Below, in pieces: positions 53,601 to 64,000 of a stretch of 64,000 bases of DNA. The notes under the pieces are model-generated. The model was not told the DNA's origin and did not search any database. It saw only the letters and a program-made list of their open reading frames with translations. Source of the stretch: Chrysoperla carnea (taxonomy: Eukaryota > Arthropoda > Insecta > Neuroptera > Chrysopidae); contig NC_058340.1 in NCBI RefSeq assembly GCF_905475395.1, forward strand, positions 74,688,181 through 74,752,180. The letters are read 5' to 3'. Both the position numbers and the translations under genes were made by a program. Position 1 is the stretch's first letter, and every line of letters begins with the position of its first letter.

Positions 53601-55984
53601 GAAATGGAGCTCCCTGAAAAACTAAGGCCCAAAAATATAATTTTAAGTTTTTAGGCAATAGAAAAATTTGTATGTGTTTCGAAAACAATACTGAAACAAT
53701 CTAGTTCTATCTAGAAATCCACGACACGACATTTTTGTCACAACTAAACAAAATTCATTAAAAAATTAACAATTTTCTTCGAATCGATTATGTCATATGT
53801 CTTTTAAATCAAGCAATACTTCTTTGAAGGATCCTACATATTATAATACATACACTGATTTGACTTTCAGTCAAACTGAAAAACATTTTTTGAATCTCAG
53901 ATTAAGAACCATTATTTCAGATCTTAAGCACTTAAGTATGTTCCCAGAAAATCACTTTTTCTTATTATTGTCCTTAAATCGTGTGTATGCATTATCATTA
54001 ATGCCCATTTTAAGCAGGTAAATTTTTCCATACCTTTACGGTGTATTGAAGTGTTTTAAAAGGTATGCTTTATTATGTAGCAAGGTTATTTTTCTAAAGA
54101 TTAATTTGGAAAGTTAATATTCATTAGTTAAAGAATTTATTTGAAACGTTAGTCTCAAATATTTCATAGACTCATTTTTTTGGAAACATCCTTAAAGCAG
54201 TTTTTAACACACAAAAAAAACGTTATTGTGAAGATAAAACTGTTCGTCTATTCGGATAACTATGCGTTATTTTTATCAATATGAAATTTATTTGATGTGC
54301 CAAAAATTTTTGGTATACTGTTGTATAATCTTTTCAATTTTTTATCAGAAATTTTTACAATGTAAATGACCCCATAAATATACAGTTAATTTTTTTGTAT
54401 TGTGAAAAATTTATACCTAGTGTTTTATCAAAATTAACCATCAGAAAATTAACCTTATTACATAATAAAATATACCTTTTAAAATTTAACACCGTAAGAT
54501 AAAATAAAAATAAATATTATGGAAAAAAAAATAAAGTTTTTGTACTGATTATTAAATCGATAATTTAGGTTTTCATTTCTACAAATGAATTGCTTCAATT
54601 CACTAGCATTAAATAATCCACAAAATATATTAAAACTTGTTTATATTCACAAATAATTCTAGTATATTTTAGTTAAATTGTGTAAGCTGCAGAGATCTTT
54701 AAACTTTGGCATAAACATCAATGATCAAGCATCGAGTTTTTGTCATAAAGATCGATGGTGTATAAGGGTACTAAAAAGACATAAACAGGTAGAAGGAATA
54801 TGATCGAAAATCAGCTGATAATGTCAGTTTGGCTTCCCGCAAAAATATAAAATCTTAGTTAACAGGCCATTTTGGAACATGTGAATGAAATGTGGAATAT
54901 TGAAATAAGTTAAAATTAATTAATGTTAATTTTTACTAATAATTTAAAAAGTATATTTTGATTATCAAAAAGTATAAAAGATTGTGATGTAAAAGATGTT
55001 ATAATGAAACTTTATTATTGTGAAATCGTTGGTGACATAAAACGATTGCCATTAACAGTGCTGCGATTTATAAAAAATGAAAATTTCAAGGAAAATTTTC
55101 AAAGTTGTTTTAAAGAATATTAAACAAATCAAATTATTAATGAGCTGAATGAATTGTCATTAAACTGACACTTAAATAAAATTAATTTATTGACACTTAT
55201 TCAAAGAAGATGACATAACCTCTTAAAATTGTATTCATTACATTTTTTTCAAAATATTATTACAATACTTTGAATAATAATTTTAAAGCAAACATCTTAA
55301 TTATTTGCAAATAATTCTATAGCTTTACCTACGTTTCTTGGGCGCATTGTTGACAAAATATATAAAACTAGGTCAGATCTTTTATACGCAGGGCTCCCTT
55401 AAATAATTTACAACATTTTTTTAAAGTCCGCAACCGATTTATTAAAACAGTTCTATTTATTATCATACTTTTAATTCATAAAATGAAAAATTGACATTTG
55501 ATATTGAAGTCTACTTCGGCTTCGAAATGACAATTTCATATCGAATAACGAAATGACAACCTTGAAATTTGAATTTAATTTAAATATTGTTGAATTTTTA
55601 ATGTAGATTCGATAATAATTTAACATGTGGATTTATTTTTTGCAAGTTTTTTTTTATAATAATAAAACACGTTTGAACTTGTATGAATTTTGAAATTTTT
55701 GAATAACATTCGAAATGGATTGAATTGAAAATTTGTAGCAGATGTTTCATATGGCCAATAATCGTTGATTCAATGAATAACGAATGTATATGGGGGAAAA
55801 ATGAATAATAATTTGAGTGTTTAGATGAAAATTGTCATAATTTTGTGTGTGAAATCGATAGTCATGGCGCCTGGAAAATCAATCCCCGTGTAGTGTACCA
55901 AAAAAATGCGCGATTCACTACACAACACAAATCAGCGAAACAACATGCAATTCGAGTCCGATGGATTTGATTATAGTGCTTTAC

Positions 55985-56033
55985 CTTGTATCATACGTTG
56001 CGTGGTCGACAACTTTTGATTATTCGAAGACAT
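55985..56033 (-). CDS. CanA: Calcineurin A (PP2B catalytic subunit), first coding exon
   Basis: This 49-nt exon encodes the 16 N-terminal residues, starting MSSNNQKLSTTQRMIQ, plus one base of the next codon. It is followed by the donor GTAAAG at 55984. Joined to the exon at 19371 it reads [21 protein letters not shown], which matches the family N-terminus ([21 protein letters not shown] in vertebrate PPP3CA). This match and the in-phase G|CT junction justify both the start codon and the pairing of two exons 36.6 kb apart. The product is the calcium/calmodulin-activated Ser/Thr phosphatase catalytic chain, which works with calcineurin B in the cytosol. Minus-strand bases upstream (to about 56200) look like a 5'UTR and promoter. 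The exon is too short to be seen without its partner. Confidence 0.9.
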
Positions 56034-56240
56034 TTCTTGAAAATAATTTTTAACACTTTACACTATAAACATCGGATTTAAGTTCCACAATTATACACTC
56101 TCACTGTCCACAAGCTATTTTCTACTCAAGATGGAGCAACTAGCGCGGCCCAGGCAGGAGCTGTACGAGTTACGCGCACCTTAATCGCGTCGAATCATTG
56201 CGACAAGTAAAAAAGCACAGATGATTATTGTAAACATAAA
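56034..56240 (-). promoter_or_regulatory. Probable CanA promoter / 5'UTR region
   Basis: This is the segment immediately upstream of the CanA ATG on the minus strand. Bases 56130-56200 are unusually GC- and CpG-rich for this window (runs such as GCGCGGCC and GTTACGCGCACC). An initiator-like ACAGTG lies near 56110 on the minus strand. There is no clear TATA box. The assignment rests on position and composition only. The upstream gene's likely polyadenylation signal at 56431 limits the intergenic space to about 300 bp. Confidence 0.35.
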
Positions 56241-56430
56241 ATACTAGTAGTGGCATCTCTGATTAACATATAACATCTGTAGTAGAGAAACAAACCTAAT
56301 TATTTTATGGTTTGAAGGCTTGATATATTCTTCGATCTCTAACGAATAAATTGCATATAGCGGCGAGAAAAGGAACGAAAAAAATGGAGAGTAGGCAAAA
56401 ACTGGAGACACTCGAATTAAAAAGAAATAT

Positions 56431-56436
56431 TTTATT
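56431..56436 (-). promoter_or_regulatory. Poly(A) signal AATAAA for the HAD phosphatase gene
   Basis: TTTATT on the plus strand is AATAAA on the gene strand, 73-78 nt past the TAA stop. It is the first canonical hexamer after the stop. It places the 3' end near 56410-56420, upstream of the presumed CanA promoter. Confidence 0.55.
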
Positions 56437-56508
56437 AAAAAAACAATACGGCAAACGAATTTACAATTAAGAAATTAAAAAATACTGAACAATAAGACTT
56501 CGTCTATA

Positions 56509-57574
56509 TTAACTACTTATTCTATGCAGTAAATCAGTTACATCATTTAAACTGTTCGCCACATAATCTGGATAACACTCTAAATTTTTTAATCTTTCAA
56601 GTTCTTCTATTTTCGTTGCTCCAGACAATACCAATAACTTTTTAAATCCACATTTCGCAGCCGTTAACATATCAGTATGCAACCTGAAAACAATTTTTTT
56701 TTCAGTGAACACCGTATTAACCACATACATCCTTATTAAAACAACTAAACTATTGTTTAAAATGCAACGTTTCGTTATTATTTAATTAAGACTTTTTCAA
56801 GAAACTTAAAAATATAAATTAATGACCATTTAACATTAAAATCCTTGTTCCCACATTATCCTTGCCCAACTTGGACCTTCTTAACATCCTGTGATCCTTC
56901 TTAGCGTCACTGGACCTCGCTAGACCTGACCTGGATACATAAAGTACCCTAAATTACTTGTCGTAGCCAAAATTTATATGTAAACCTAGATCTAAGAACC
57001 ATTGGTACTCGAGATATGAGTGCTAATAGACGTTGCCTTTCATAATATGTAAGGATACTGATTCAAGGAAGCGTAAAGGAGATATAATAAATAATATACG
57101 TTTGCTAAAAAATAAAAGTAGTAACATACGAATCGCCAATAAAAAGTATACGATCTGGACTAAATTCTTTCACAGCATTAATAACATATGAGGACATTTC
57201 ACCAGAAGGTTTTGCAAATTTCACTGGTTCACGACCAGTTGATTTTTTTAACATTTCCAAAAAATTATCGAATCCTAAAAATAAATATAAATTAATTTCA
57301 ATATTTCGATGAAGAACATTCTCCATTTGAACATACCCATAAATGATACATTCTTTGCAACTGGAATTTTCGGATCTGCAGATCCAAATAAAAATAATAC
57401 ATTGGAATTTGATAATAATAATTGAGCTCGACATAATTTTGCATAATTTATATTTACATCTAAGTCTACAATAACTGCTCCTACATCTGTATTGTGTAAT
57501 TCAGGCAAAAGTTTATTTAAATCAGCCCATGATTTTATTACTTCATTCTCCTAAAAATAGGATACAATTATTAT

Positions 57575-57608
<34 letters not shown>

Positions 57609-59769
57609 GCAACTTGTTTTACATAAATGAAACTTTGATTGTATATATCAATACTGTAGTTTTGTTTTCTTTCTTATTTTCTTCATGTTTCATTATTTTA
57701 AATACTTGCATTATTCGTTACTCATCCAAAGTTGTTTTCTATCTGATGCAATAAGGGCGTCCGTTACTCATGGGACATTCTGTATTGTAATACAGAGTAA
57801 GGTAAGTAATGATAATAGTACAATATCAACAAATTTGATGAAATAATTTGCCTAAGTATATCTTATATCTGAACATACCTTTTTTAAAAGAAATTAAATT
57901 TTTGATAAATACATACTTTTGACAAATAAACTTCATAGCCCAATGATTCAAAATATTCAATAGATTTTTGGGAACCAAGTACAAATAGTTTTTTATTGAA
58001 ATTAATTCGTTTTAAGTATGCTCCAATAACTTTCGTTGTATTTATAAATTCTGTTTCGTAACATTTAATACCATTACTGGAAAACTTTTCAGCCAAATCA
58101 ATGGCATTGTATGCTGAATTGTTCGTAACAAAATGAATATTTTTCCCAATTGCTCGTAAACCATTAATTGCAGTATCTGCACCGTGTATTTTATCATTGC
58201 ATAAAAAAATTACACCTGTAAATGTTTCAATGATTACTTGACACTTCTATTAACGATATACATTCACATACGGCAAGTTCCACCTGTAGAAAGAGGTAGG
58301 TTTACAAGGGGTGTGGCTAAAGAGATTTATGACACTCCGAGGGTCTAAGGGTGTGTTTTTTAGGCATTTAGAGGTTGGTACATTCATTCCTGTTTCTTAT
58401 ACAATCTTTTAACATGCCAAAATATTTTCGAAAAACACCATTCAGTTGCAAGGAAAAATTGACAAGACTTTTACAAATCTGGGTGAAGATTATTATCTCC
58501 CGCTGGAAAAGTGGAAATGTTTTATATTCTCATCTGAAAACCGCTGGCCTGTGAATATAAGTTTGCCTAATTTTTACTGACGAGTAAAGAATCAAAAGTG
58601 GGCATCCCGAATTCCTTCCACTTTCTTCTAAATGTATGCTCCTTGAAACAAATTTATGGAACTCATTCTTTCGACAGAAAGACTTTAATAATTGATCTTA
58701 ACGTAGAATAATTAGACATTGGAATGGCATTCCAAAAAACTTGTTAAAAAGTGACACCACTAGATGTATATTTTTGAATAGTTCTCATTCTAAATAAGCT
58801 TCTCTTTTTGTCTTCTCTTCTATTTCCCTGAAGTACTTATTCACTTTTTCCCGTCACAGACAATTCGATTTTCATGAATAAAAATAAACGCAACGAAAAA
58901 AGCAGTCCATTTTGAAGAACTCATATCAGAATGATAAAAGAACTATAAATTATTATCAAATTAATCCATTAGACTTTTTTCAGAAATTTGAACAGAAAAT
59001 TTTAGGGCATTCTCCAAATTAAACTAAGACCACATTCTATTTTTATTGATAGAACCTTTAACAGGTTTCCCGACTATAATTTTAAAAGGCTTCCGAATAT
59101 AGACTAGTTTGGCATAGCCACTGTTGGTAATTGGAGAAAGCGATCGTTAAATAGCCTAGAAATTCGGCTCCTATGACAAATTTAAACCCAGTGGGCGTGC
59201 TTTAGTTTAGAGCGAGTTCAAACTTAAGCACAACCACTGGGTTTCAATAAATATAAATTCAATAATATAGATTTTTTACTTTTTCAATGACACCGTATAT
59301 TCAATAATACCGCACTGAACATAGGATTTATTATTCCTAATTAAATTTAATAACCCTTGCTTGGAAGTCGGGTAAACACATAGCTTGTGTATGTATTTTC
59401 AATCCCCTTTTAATTTCCTTTATTTTGATATCCTACTCGATAGGTTTGGCTACTTTTTTATATTAACATTTCGTGGAGAAAATCCGATATTTTTTTCATA
59501 CACTTGAGTTTTTAAAACGTATATAACGATACTTTGTCTGTCGAAATCCATTGAGCCGTTTGGAAGAGGTAATAAAGAAATTTACAAACAAGATATGAGC
59601 GAAAAATATAAGCACCCCTTGGCAGTCGGGTAAAAATGTTAATTAAATAATTGTATAATTAATATTTACCATCCATATCAAATAAAAAACTATCAAATGA
59701 ATTGATAAATTCTAATGCTTCCACATTTGTTAACTGATTTATTAATTTATACTTTAATTCCTCACTCAT
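56509..59769 (-). CDS. HAD-superfamily phosphatase, PGP / 4-nitrophenylphosphatase type
   Basis: This is a complete five-exon gene: 59670-59769, 57917-58215, 57337-57550, 57130-57274 and 56509-56683. All introns are GT-AG, and the spliced frame is 933 nt (310 residues), the usual size for the family. HAD motif I is LFDMDG (nucleophile D31, acid/base D33) and motif II is FVTNNS (T64). The motif III lysine is K226 in AKPSGEM, and motif IV is GDSLHTD (D252, D257). The segment between motifs II and III contains DVGAVIVDLD, matching the C2 cap of phosphoglycolate/glycerol-3-phosphate phosphatases and pyridoxal phosphatase (PGP/PDXP). The predicted activity is magnesium-dependent hydrolysis of small phosphomonoesters in the cytosol. 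The substrate is not decided by the sequence. The Trp common after motif I in PGP (GVLW) is replaced (GVIF). Intron 1 (1.45 kb) contains a striking hairpin at 59184. Confidence 0.93.
57571..57606. repeat. Poly(T) homopolymer run
   Basis: About 36 consecutive T lie on the plus strand (A on the gene strand), just upstream of exon 3 of the HAD phosphatase gene and inside its second intron. It is either a simple homopolymer or the tail of a decayed retroposon. No body was recognised beside it. Confidence 0.8.
58216..59669 (-). other. HAD phosphatase intron 1
   Basis: This is a 1454-bp GT-AG intron (donor GTAAAT at 59669, acceptor ending at 58216). It contains the 61-nt hairpin at 59184. It also has a stretch at 59345-59635 bracketed by the related sequences TTGGAAGTCGGGTAAA and TTGGCAGTCGGGTAAA, in the same orientation about 270 bp apart. 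That suggests a small dispersed repeat. Nothing else is recognised. Confidence 0.8.
59184..59244. repeat. 61-nt near-perfect hairpin in HAD phosphatase intron 1
   Basis: Two 25-nt arms (59184-59208 and 59220-59244) pair in three blocks. These are AAACCCAGTGG with CCACTGGGTTT, GTGCTT with AAGCAC, and TAGTTT with AAACTT with one mismatch. A symmetric 2x2 internal loop separates the first two blocks, and the terminal loop is 11 nt. That gives 22 of 25 pairs. The shape and size resemble an arthropod pre-miRNA. It may equally be a small foldback element. Strand is undecided because both strands fold. Confidence 0.6.
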
Positions 59770-61293
59770 TGTTGTAATTATTAAATTAAATTTTTACAAC
59801 TGATTATCGTATTTTGATAAACAATACTTGCGGTTCTAAATTGCCAACTAATTATAATATTTATTATAAAATTTCAAATATTCCCATTTTATGTTCATAT
59901 AAATATATAATAATTATATAAAACATTTTTTTTGTAAAAACTATATTTGTCATAATTTATGATAAGGGATTATATTATAATGCATTTAATAATAAATAAA
60001 TTTTTTATTTTTAGTGTACACGTGAAATTTCCATTCTAAAAAAAAAAAAAATTCCATTTGTTATTTTCATTGAACGTCCCCACATTTTAATCCTCTTCGT
60101 CAATATTTATATCTACACTGAATGGTCTTGAAAATTAAATAAATTCATTTATTTATTTAAAAAAAATTATGATAATACACGCTTTAATTAAGTGCTATCT
60201 TTGTATTATAGATACGGCCAAATCCGTCATGATTAATTGACGTGAACATGATTAATTTTTGCATGATACCGAAAACATGCTCCTGAACACAAAAGTGCAG
60301 GTTTCCGGTGGGTAACCCGGTAGGATATTGTTGAGTGTATGGCAATTGGATTTGTTTTAAACAAATAGGTAATATTGACAGAATCGCTTCAAAAAAATCC
60401 TATTCGTTGTGTGCATAGTCATGGTAGGGACAATAAAATCGTTGCCAGCGCTTCCAGTGAAAAATTTTCTCGATAAAGGAGGCTGTTATGACTAATTTTA
60501 GTTCTTTACATGTTAATGTTATAAGAAATGTCAAATTAAAATTACTGTAAAACACTAATTAATTAAACTTAATGCATTAAAAATTGTGAAAATAAGAAAT
60601 CAAATTGCAAATTAAAATTAAATTATCATAATTATTTATTTAAATTTGTGAGACAATAATATTAAATTTTCAATGTAAGTCATAAATGCAATCTATACAA
60701 TTATATATGCATCCATACTATTCTATAATTAAAGTAGTGTATCGTTACCATGGAAACGCCTCCAATAAAACTCACGCACGGGGCGAATAGCCGATTCTAG
60801 AGCTCGTATGACCAAATTGACTAACGCACTTGCATGAGAATGCATGAGGTCTGGATTCGACTTCTGATGTGAGTGTATTTTTTTCAATTCTCTTTAATGA
60901 TTATCCAATTTTTTTGGCCAATCAGTGTATTTAAAATAGTTTATATTACCTAAATAATCGATATAAAAATTTTATAAATAGCTTTAGGTAGTTTCGCTAG
61001 ATATTTGATAAACACTCAACAACGGTTTTATCGTAGTGTTTAACGCATGCATTATTTGAATGATATGCATGTGCTAATTGAGTCATAAAACCAAGATTTT
61101 AAATTGGTTTTTAATACCTCTATCATTACCAAATCATGTGTTTGAATGTTTTGATTGTGTTTTTTCTTCATATTCAACCTTCAAGTGATGGTTTCCCCAT
61201 TTAATCGAAACGTGATTTACTTCGAACGTTTCCAAAAAGTCACATTTTCTTTGGATTATGTTTAAATCGTGTATTGGCATTCTCATTAATTAA

Positions 61294-61570
61294 ATCATAA
61301 ACTGCCAGCTGTTTTTATTTTTTGGTTTATCACGCAAATTGACAAACATCCAAATCTTGCGTTAATTTTTTAACATCTTTCATAAAAAGAGTGTGCTGTT
61401 TATTAAAAATATGGTGGAAGCGCAAATAAATGAATAATATAAGGTAAAAATTGATATGTTATATAATTTAACTGCGTCTCCACCATTTATTTTACAACAT
61501 ATTAAGGACGTTTCCAAAAAATCACATTTTATTATGATCGTCTTTAAATGTATTCTCATAAATGCCCTAT
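61294..61570 (-). repeat. Dispersed repeat family shared with 11919-12254, copy 2
   Basis: Inverted relative of the copy in CanA intron 2. It shares AAATATGGTGGAAGCGCAAA, ACTGCGTCTCCACCATTTAT and AACTGCCAGCTG. A partial second piece of its end (ACGTTTCC followed by AAAAAGTCACATTTT) lies just upstream at 61225-61290, giving a short direct repeat. Confidence 0.6.
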
Positions 61571-61768
61571 ATGAGGGATAGGCATCAATATTTCAAAAAC
61601 CATAATGGTATATATCGAAAAATTTTACTCTTAATTTTCGTCTAATGTCCTAACAGAATCCACGCTCAAAAGCAAGTACCTAATTAGCTAATTACTTAAA
61701 ACAGTTGGGTTATTTTTTTCTTGAGAGTGCAATTACTTCAATTATCCCTTTCTGTATCCGTGATTGAT

Positions 61769-61774
61769 TTTATT
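61769..61774 (-). promoter_or_regulatory. Poly(A) signal AATAAA for the carboxylesterase gene
   Basis: TTTATT on the plus strand reads AATAAA on the gene strand. It lies about 115 nt downstream of the TAA stop at 61889 and is the nearest canonical hexamer. Confidence 0.5.
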
Positions 61775-61888
61775 TACTATGTAGTTAACAAACACTCGAT
61801 AAAAAAATTAGAAATGAAGTGAAATTTTTTCTGGTTACAATCTAAAATAATATAGCTATTTAGTACAAATATAAAAACTTTATAGAAT

Positions 61889-63826
61889 TTATAATTCTTC
61901 TTTTGTCAGACTAGATACTTTATTCTCATTGAAGGGCAAAGAATTCCAAAATTGTTTATGCGAAAGAGTGTCAACCGTTTTCAAACTAATTTTCTTTGGC
62001 GATTCAATGTGCACATAATCTAATAGATCTTTTGAAGGTGAAACTCGGATTGGTTGAATACTGCCATAAATTGGAACACTGTAAAAAAGAATATATTTTA
62101 GAAAAAGATTAAATGAATTTAGTTTTTGAAGAATTCTTACCCGGTTTTAGCAAATGTTAACCAATTTTTTATAATTAGTGATTTCATCAATTTATCATCA
62201 TTTACTAATTCTTGACAATACGCATAATTTAGTACATAAATTAAATCGTCACTATGACAGACTCCTAAATTTTCTTGCGAATGACTTAATAATATAGAAT
62301 TACTGTTTGCACCACGATAAGTGAAGTAAATGAAGTAAACAGGGGAAGTTAATGCTTTAGCAAATAACTTTGCGCCTAGTTCTAAAGGTTCAACAAATAA
62401 TCGATCTCCTATGGCCTGAAAAGAAACAGTATTAGGATTGTATTTTGCTGTAATAGTGTACAATAACTTACTTGAACTAATTCATTGAAAGTGGCCCTGG
62501 AAATTTGTTGATTTTTCAAGTAATGAGCCTTAATTTTTTGGGAAATTAATCCATGCTCTGATTTTGGAACTGTATAATTGTAATCAAATAAATATGGAGA
62601 TAATTCTTCCCATTTTTTTTCAATTTCTGGTAGATATGACGGATCAGAAACAAATTCTGCTCCTGGGTACAACCCTTCATCTCGAACTACTGATATTATT
62701 AATGGTACATCGTTAACTTTTCCTTGGCGAAGTATTTCAATTGGACTCTCTGATATAAAGGGATTTGAACCACCTTTTTCAATCACAGGTCCGAAGGGAG
62801 AGAATGGATTGTACAAGTAATACTATAATAAAAAGAATTATTATTGAGGAAATTAGACCAACGACAATATTCCTTACCAAAAATAACTTGACTTTCGCTA
62901 CAATTTGATTTCCTGGACGATAACGCATACACTCAACCATCTCCCTATTTGATTCGGAATTACAACCAAGACTTGCAGCCAATTTTTTAGCTTTTTCTAA
63001 GCTACCTTCAGTTTGAGCCCAAGGCATTAAAGCAATTCCACTTTTTGCAATCCCACGATGAAACAAACCAGCGGACATTGGTGATAAATAATGATATGAA
63101 ACACTGGCTCCGCCAGCAGAATGTCCAGTTATTGTTACAGAATTTGGATTGCCACCAAAATATTGAATATTATCTCTAACCCATTTTAAGGCAGCATTTT
63201 GATCTTTTAAGCCATTATTTCCGGGTACTACATCATCTTCTGTGCTTAAAAATCCTAATGGTCCTAGTCGATAATTGAGAGTTACAAAAACAATATTATT
63301 TTCTAGTAAATAATGAGGTCTGTTTGTATACGACGTTCGAAACTGGAAACAACCGCCGTGAATAAATACAATAACGTCGAATTGTGCTTTTTGATTCACT
63401 TGTGGGGTGTAAACGTTAATATATAGGCAATCCTCTTCTCCTAAAATCGAAAATTTGAGTATTTTAAGATTTTCTACCCAATTACTCCGTATTTATCAGC
63501 TTACCATGAACGGGATTTTCTGTGTGAAGTAATAAATGATCATATTGTAGGCATTTAACAGTGTGGTTAGCAATCCACGTACCCTTCCACGGTTTAACTG
63601 GTTGCGGTTCCTAAAAAATATATTTACCAATGTTATTTTATGAATCATTCATTATTTTTAAGTGTTGAAATACATACTCTAAATCGATTTTTCCCTAATG
63701 GAGGACTAGCATACGGAATTCCTTCAAACGCTGCAAATTCTTTTCCATTAGTTGCCGTATCATAATATCCACGAATTGTTCCACTAGGAATTGTAACTTG
63801 AGGATATAATTTTGGAGTTTGTTGTC
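61889..63826 (-). CDS. Carboxylesterase (COesterase family, E4/venom-esterase type), 5'-partial
   Basis: Six exons are seen: 63678-63826, 63505-63610, 62878-63440, 62472-62822, 62141-62415 and 61889-62078. They sum to 1634 nt, about 543 residues plus the stop. Every junction is GT-AG and in phase. The start codon and signal peptide are missing, since the first exon seen opens at a TTTGTAG acceptor. Family landmarks in order are the FEGIPYASPPLG region, EDCLYINVYTP, and the oxyanion-hole segment IHGGCF. Next come NYRLGPLGF, the nucleophile elbow GHSAGGAS, the acidic triad member in RDEG and the catalytic His in GVCHSDD. The triad is intact, so an active alpha/beta-hydrolase of small carboxylic esters, probably secreted, is expected. 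The third residue of the HGGG/HGGA loop is Cys here. Whether it acts in detoxification or on an endogenous ester cannot be told. Confidence 0.93.
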
Positions 63827-64000
63827 CTACAAATCAAGATCATAATGTCCATAGAAATACTTCTAACCCAATCAATATAAATTTCAAAGTAACTCATCGG
63901 TGTATCGGATTTTGGGCTTTCTAGTTTCATAAAAAAGCCTTAAAATTGGTTAGAAAAACGCCTTTCAAAAACTTTTAGACTGAGATCTCTACATATTTAC
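63827..64000 (-). other. Carboxylesterase intron, 3' part
   Basis: These are sequences upstream of the first esterase exon seen. The minus strand shows a stop-rich stretch ending in the TTTGTAG acceptor. No signal-peptide exon is visible, so the 5' end of the gene lies beyond the window. Confidence 0.7.

Larger units (their letters stand above)
19372..55984 (-). other. CanA intron 1 (36.6 kb), repeat-rich
   Basis: The intron is bounded by GTAAAG at 55984 and TTTCAG ending at 19372. It holds the hAT, Penelope-like, SINE, RTE, R1-like and foldback relics listed separately. I see nothing I can name in 19372-21201, 22851-23540, 24042-25869, 25981-27350, 27591-30235, 30436-31016, 31352-31749, 33395-35737, 35912-37533, 38177-39589, 40081-42380, 42651-43349, 43546-44844, 45231-47433, 47546-49864 and 50411-55984. 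These are AT-rich with only short spurious open frames. A pyrimidine-rich tract lies at 36461-36506 and (AATACTG)n at 46491-46522. Extremely AT-rich blocks lie at 34855-35040 and 35330-35580. Slightly GC-richer stretches at 43640-43990, 51780-51910 and 53000-53260 matched nothing I recognise. Confidence 0.88.
59770..61888. other. Intergenic spacer between carboxylesterase and HAD phosphatase
   Basis: The spacer is 2.1 kb and holds a copy of the dispersed repeat shared with 11919-12254 (at 61294-61570), a related short segment at 61225-61290 and the esterase poly(A) signal. The promoter of the HAD phosphatase must lie at its left end, but no TATA box or obvious initiator stands out. The rest (59850-61000) is AT-rich with no recognised feature. 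Confidence 0.7.

Noticed and set aside
57105..57129. Extension of the fourth HAD exon past GDS
   Set aside because: The donor GTATGT at 57129 and the continuation SLHTD in the next exon restore motif IV, so the extension is intron.
62779..62877. Extension of the large esterase exon frame (a hydrophobic stretch after KVKLFL)
   Set aside because: A consensus donor GTAAGG at 62877 and the in-phase next exon show this is intron read-through, not a membrane anchor.
1..64000. CRISPR arrays, bacterial operons or phage modules
   Set aside because: No regularly spaced repeats and no prokaryotic gene organisation; the split genes show a eukaryotic nuclear genome.

Overview
The window is AT-rich (roughly 70-75 % by eye) animal nuclear DNA. 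Its genes are split by GT-AG introns, and it carries arthropod-type transposon relics, tRNA-derived SINEs and a short TTAGG-type tract. The proteins (calcineurin A, an E4/venom-type carboxylesterase, a phosphoglycolate-phosphatase-like HAD enzyme) and the repeats fit an insect. The order cannot be fixed from sequence alone.

All three recognised genes lie on the minus strand, so transcription runs right to left. At the right edge (63826 to 61889) is a secreted-type carboxylesterase missing only its first exon or exons. Next comes a complete five-exon HAD phosphatase gene (59769 to 56509, 310 codons). Its stop codon is 475 bp upstream of the ATG of the third gene, the catalytic subunit of calcineurin (protein phosphatase 2B, CanA). 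CanA has a 49-nt first coding exon (55985-56033) and a second coding exon at 19168-19371. The two are separated by a 36.6-kb intron and join in phase. The next exon, expected to carry the catalytic metal-binding motifs, was not found between 1 and 19167, so the second intron appears to run off the left edge. About 87 % of the window is therefore CanA intron.

The introns are filled with repeats rather than genes. They include two deleted hAT transposons with intact inverted ends and perfect 8-bp target duplications (one inserted inside a foldback element), and a TTAA-flanked MITE. There is also a head-to-head repeat, probably from a Penelope-like element, that carries a hammerhead-like ribozyme motif. 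RTE-type and R1/Jockey-type non-LTR remnants, two tRNA-derived SINEs (one ending in a TTAGG-like tract), a 290-bp near-perfect palindrome and several dispersed families with two to four copies complete the set. Two strong hairpins, at 35801-35911 and 59184-59244, resemble microRNA precursors or small foldback elements. No functional link between the three genes is evident. Their adjacency looks like ordinary eukaryotic neighbourhood, apart from the short HAD-phosphatase to CanA spacing.
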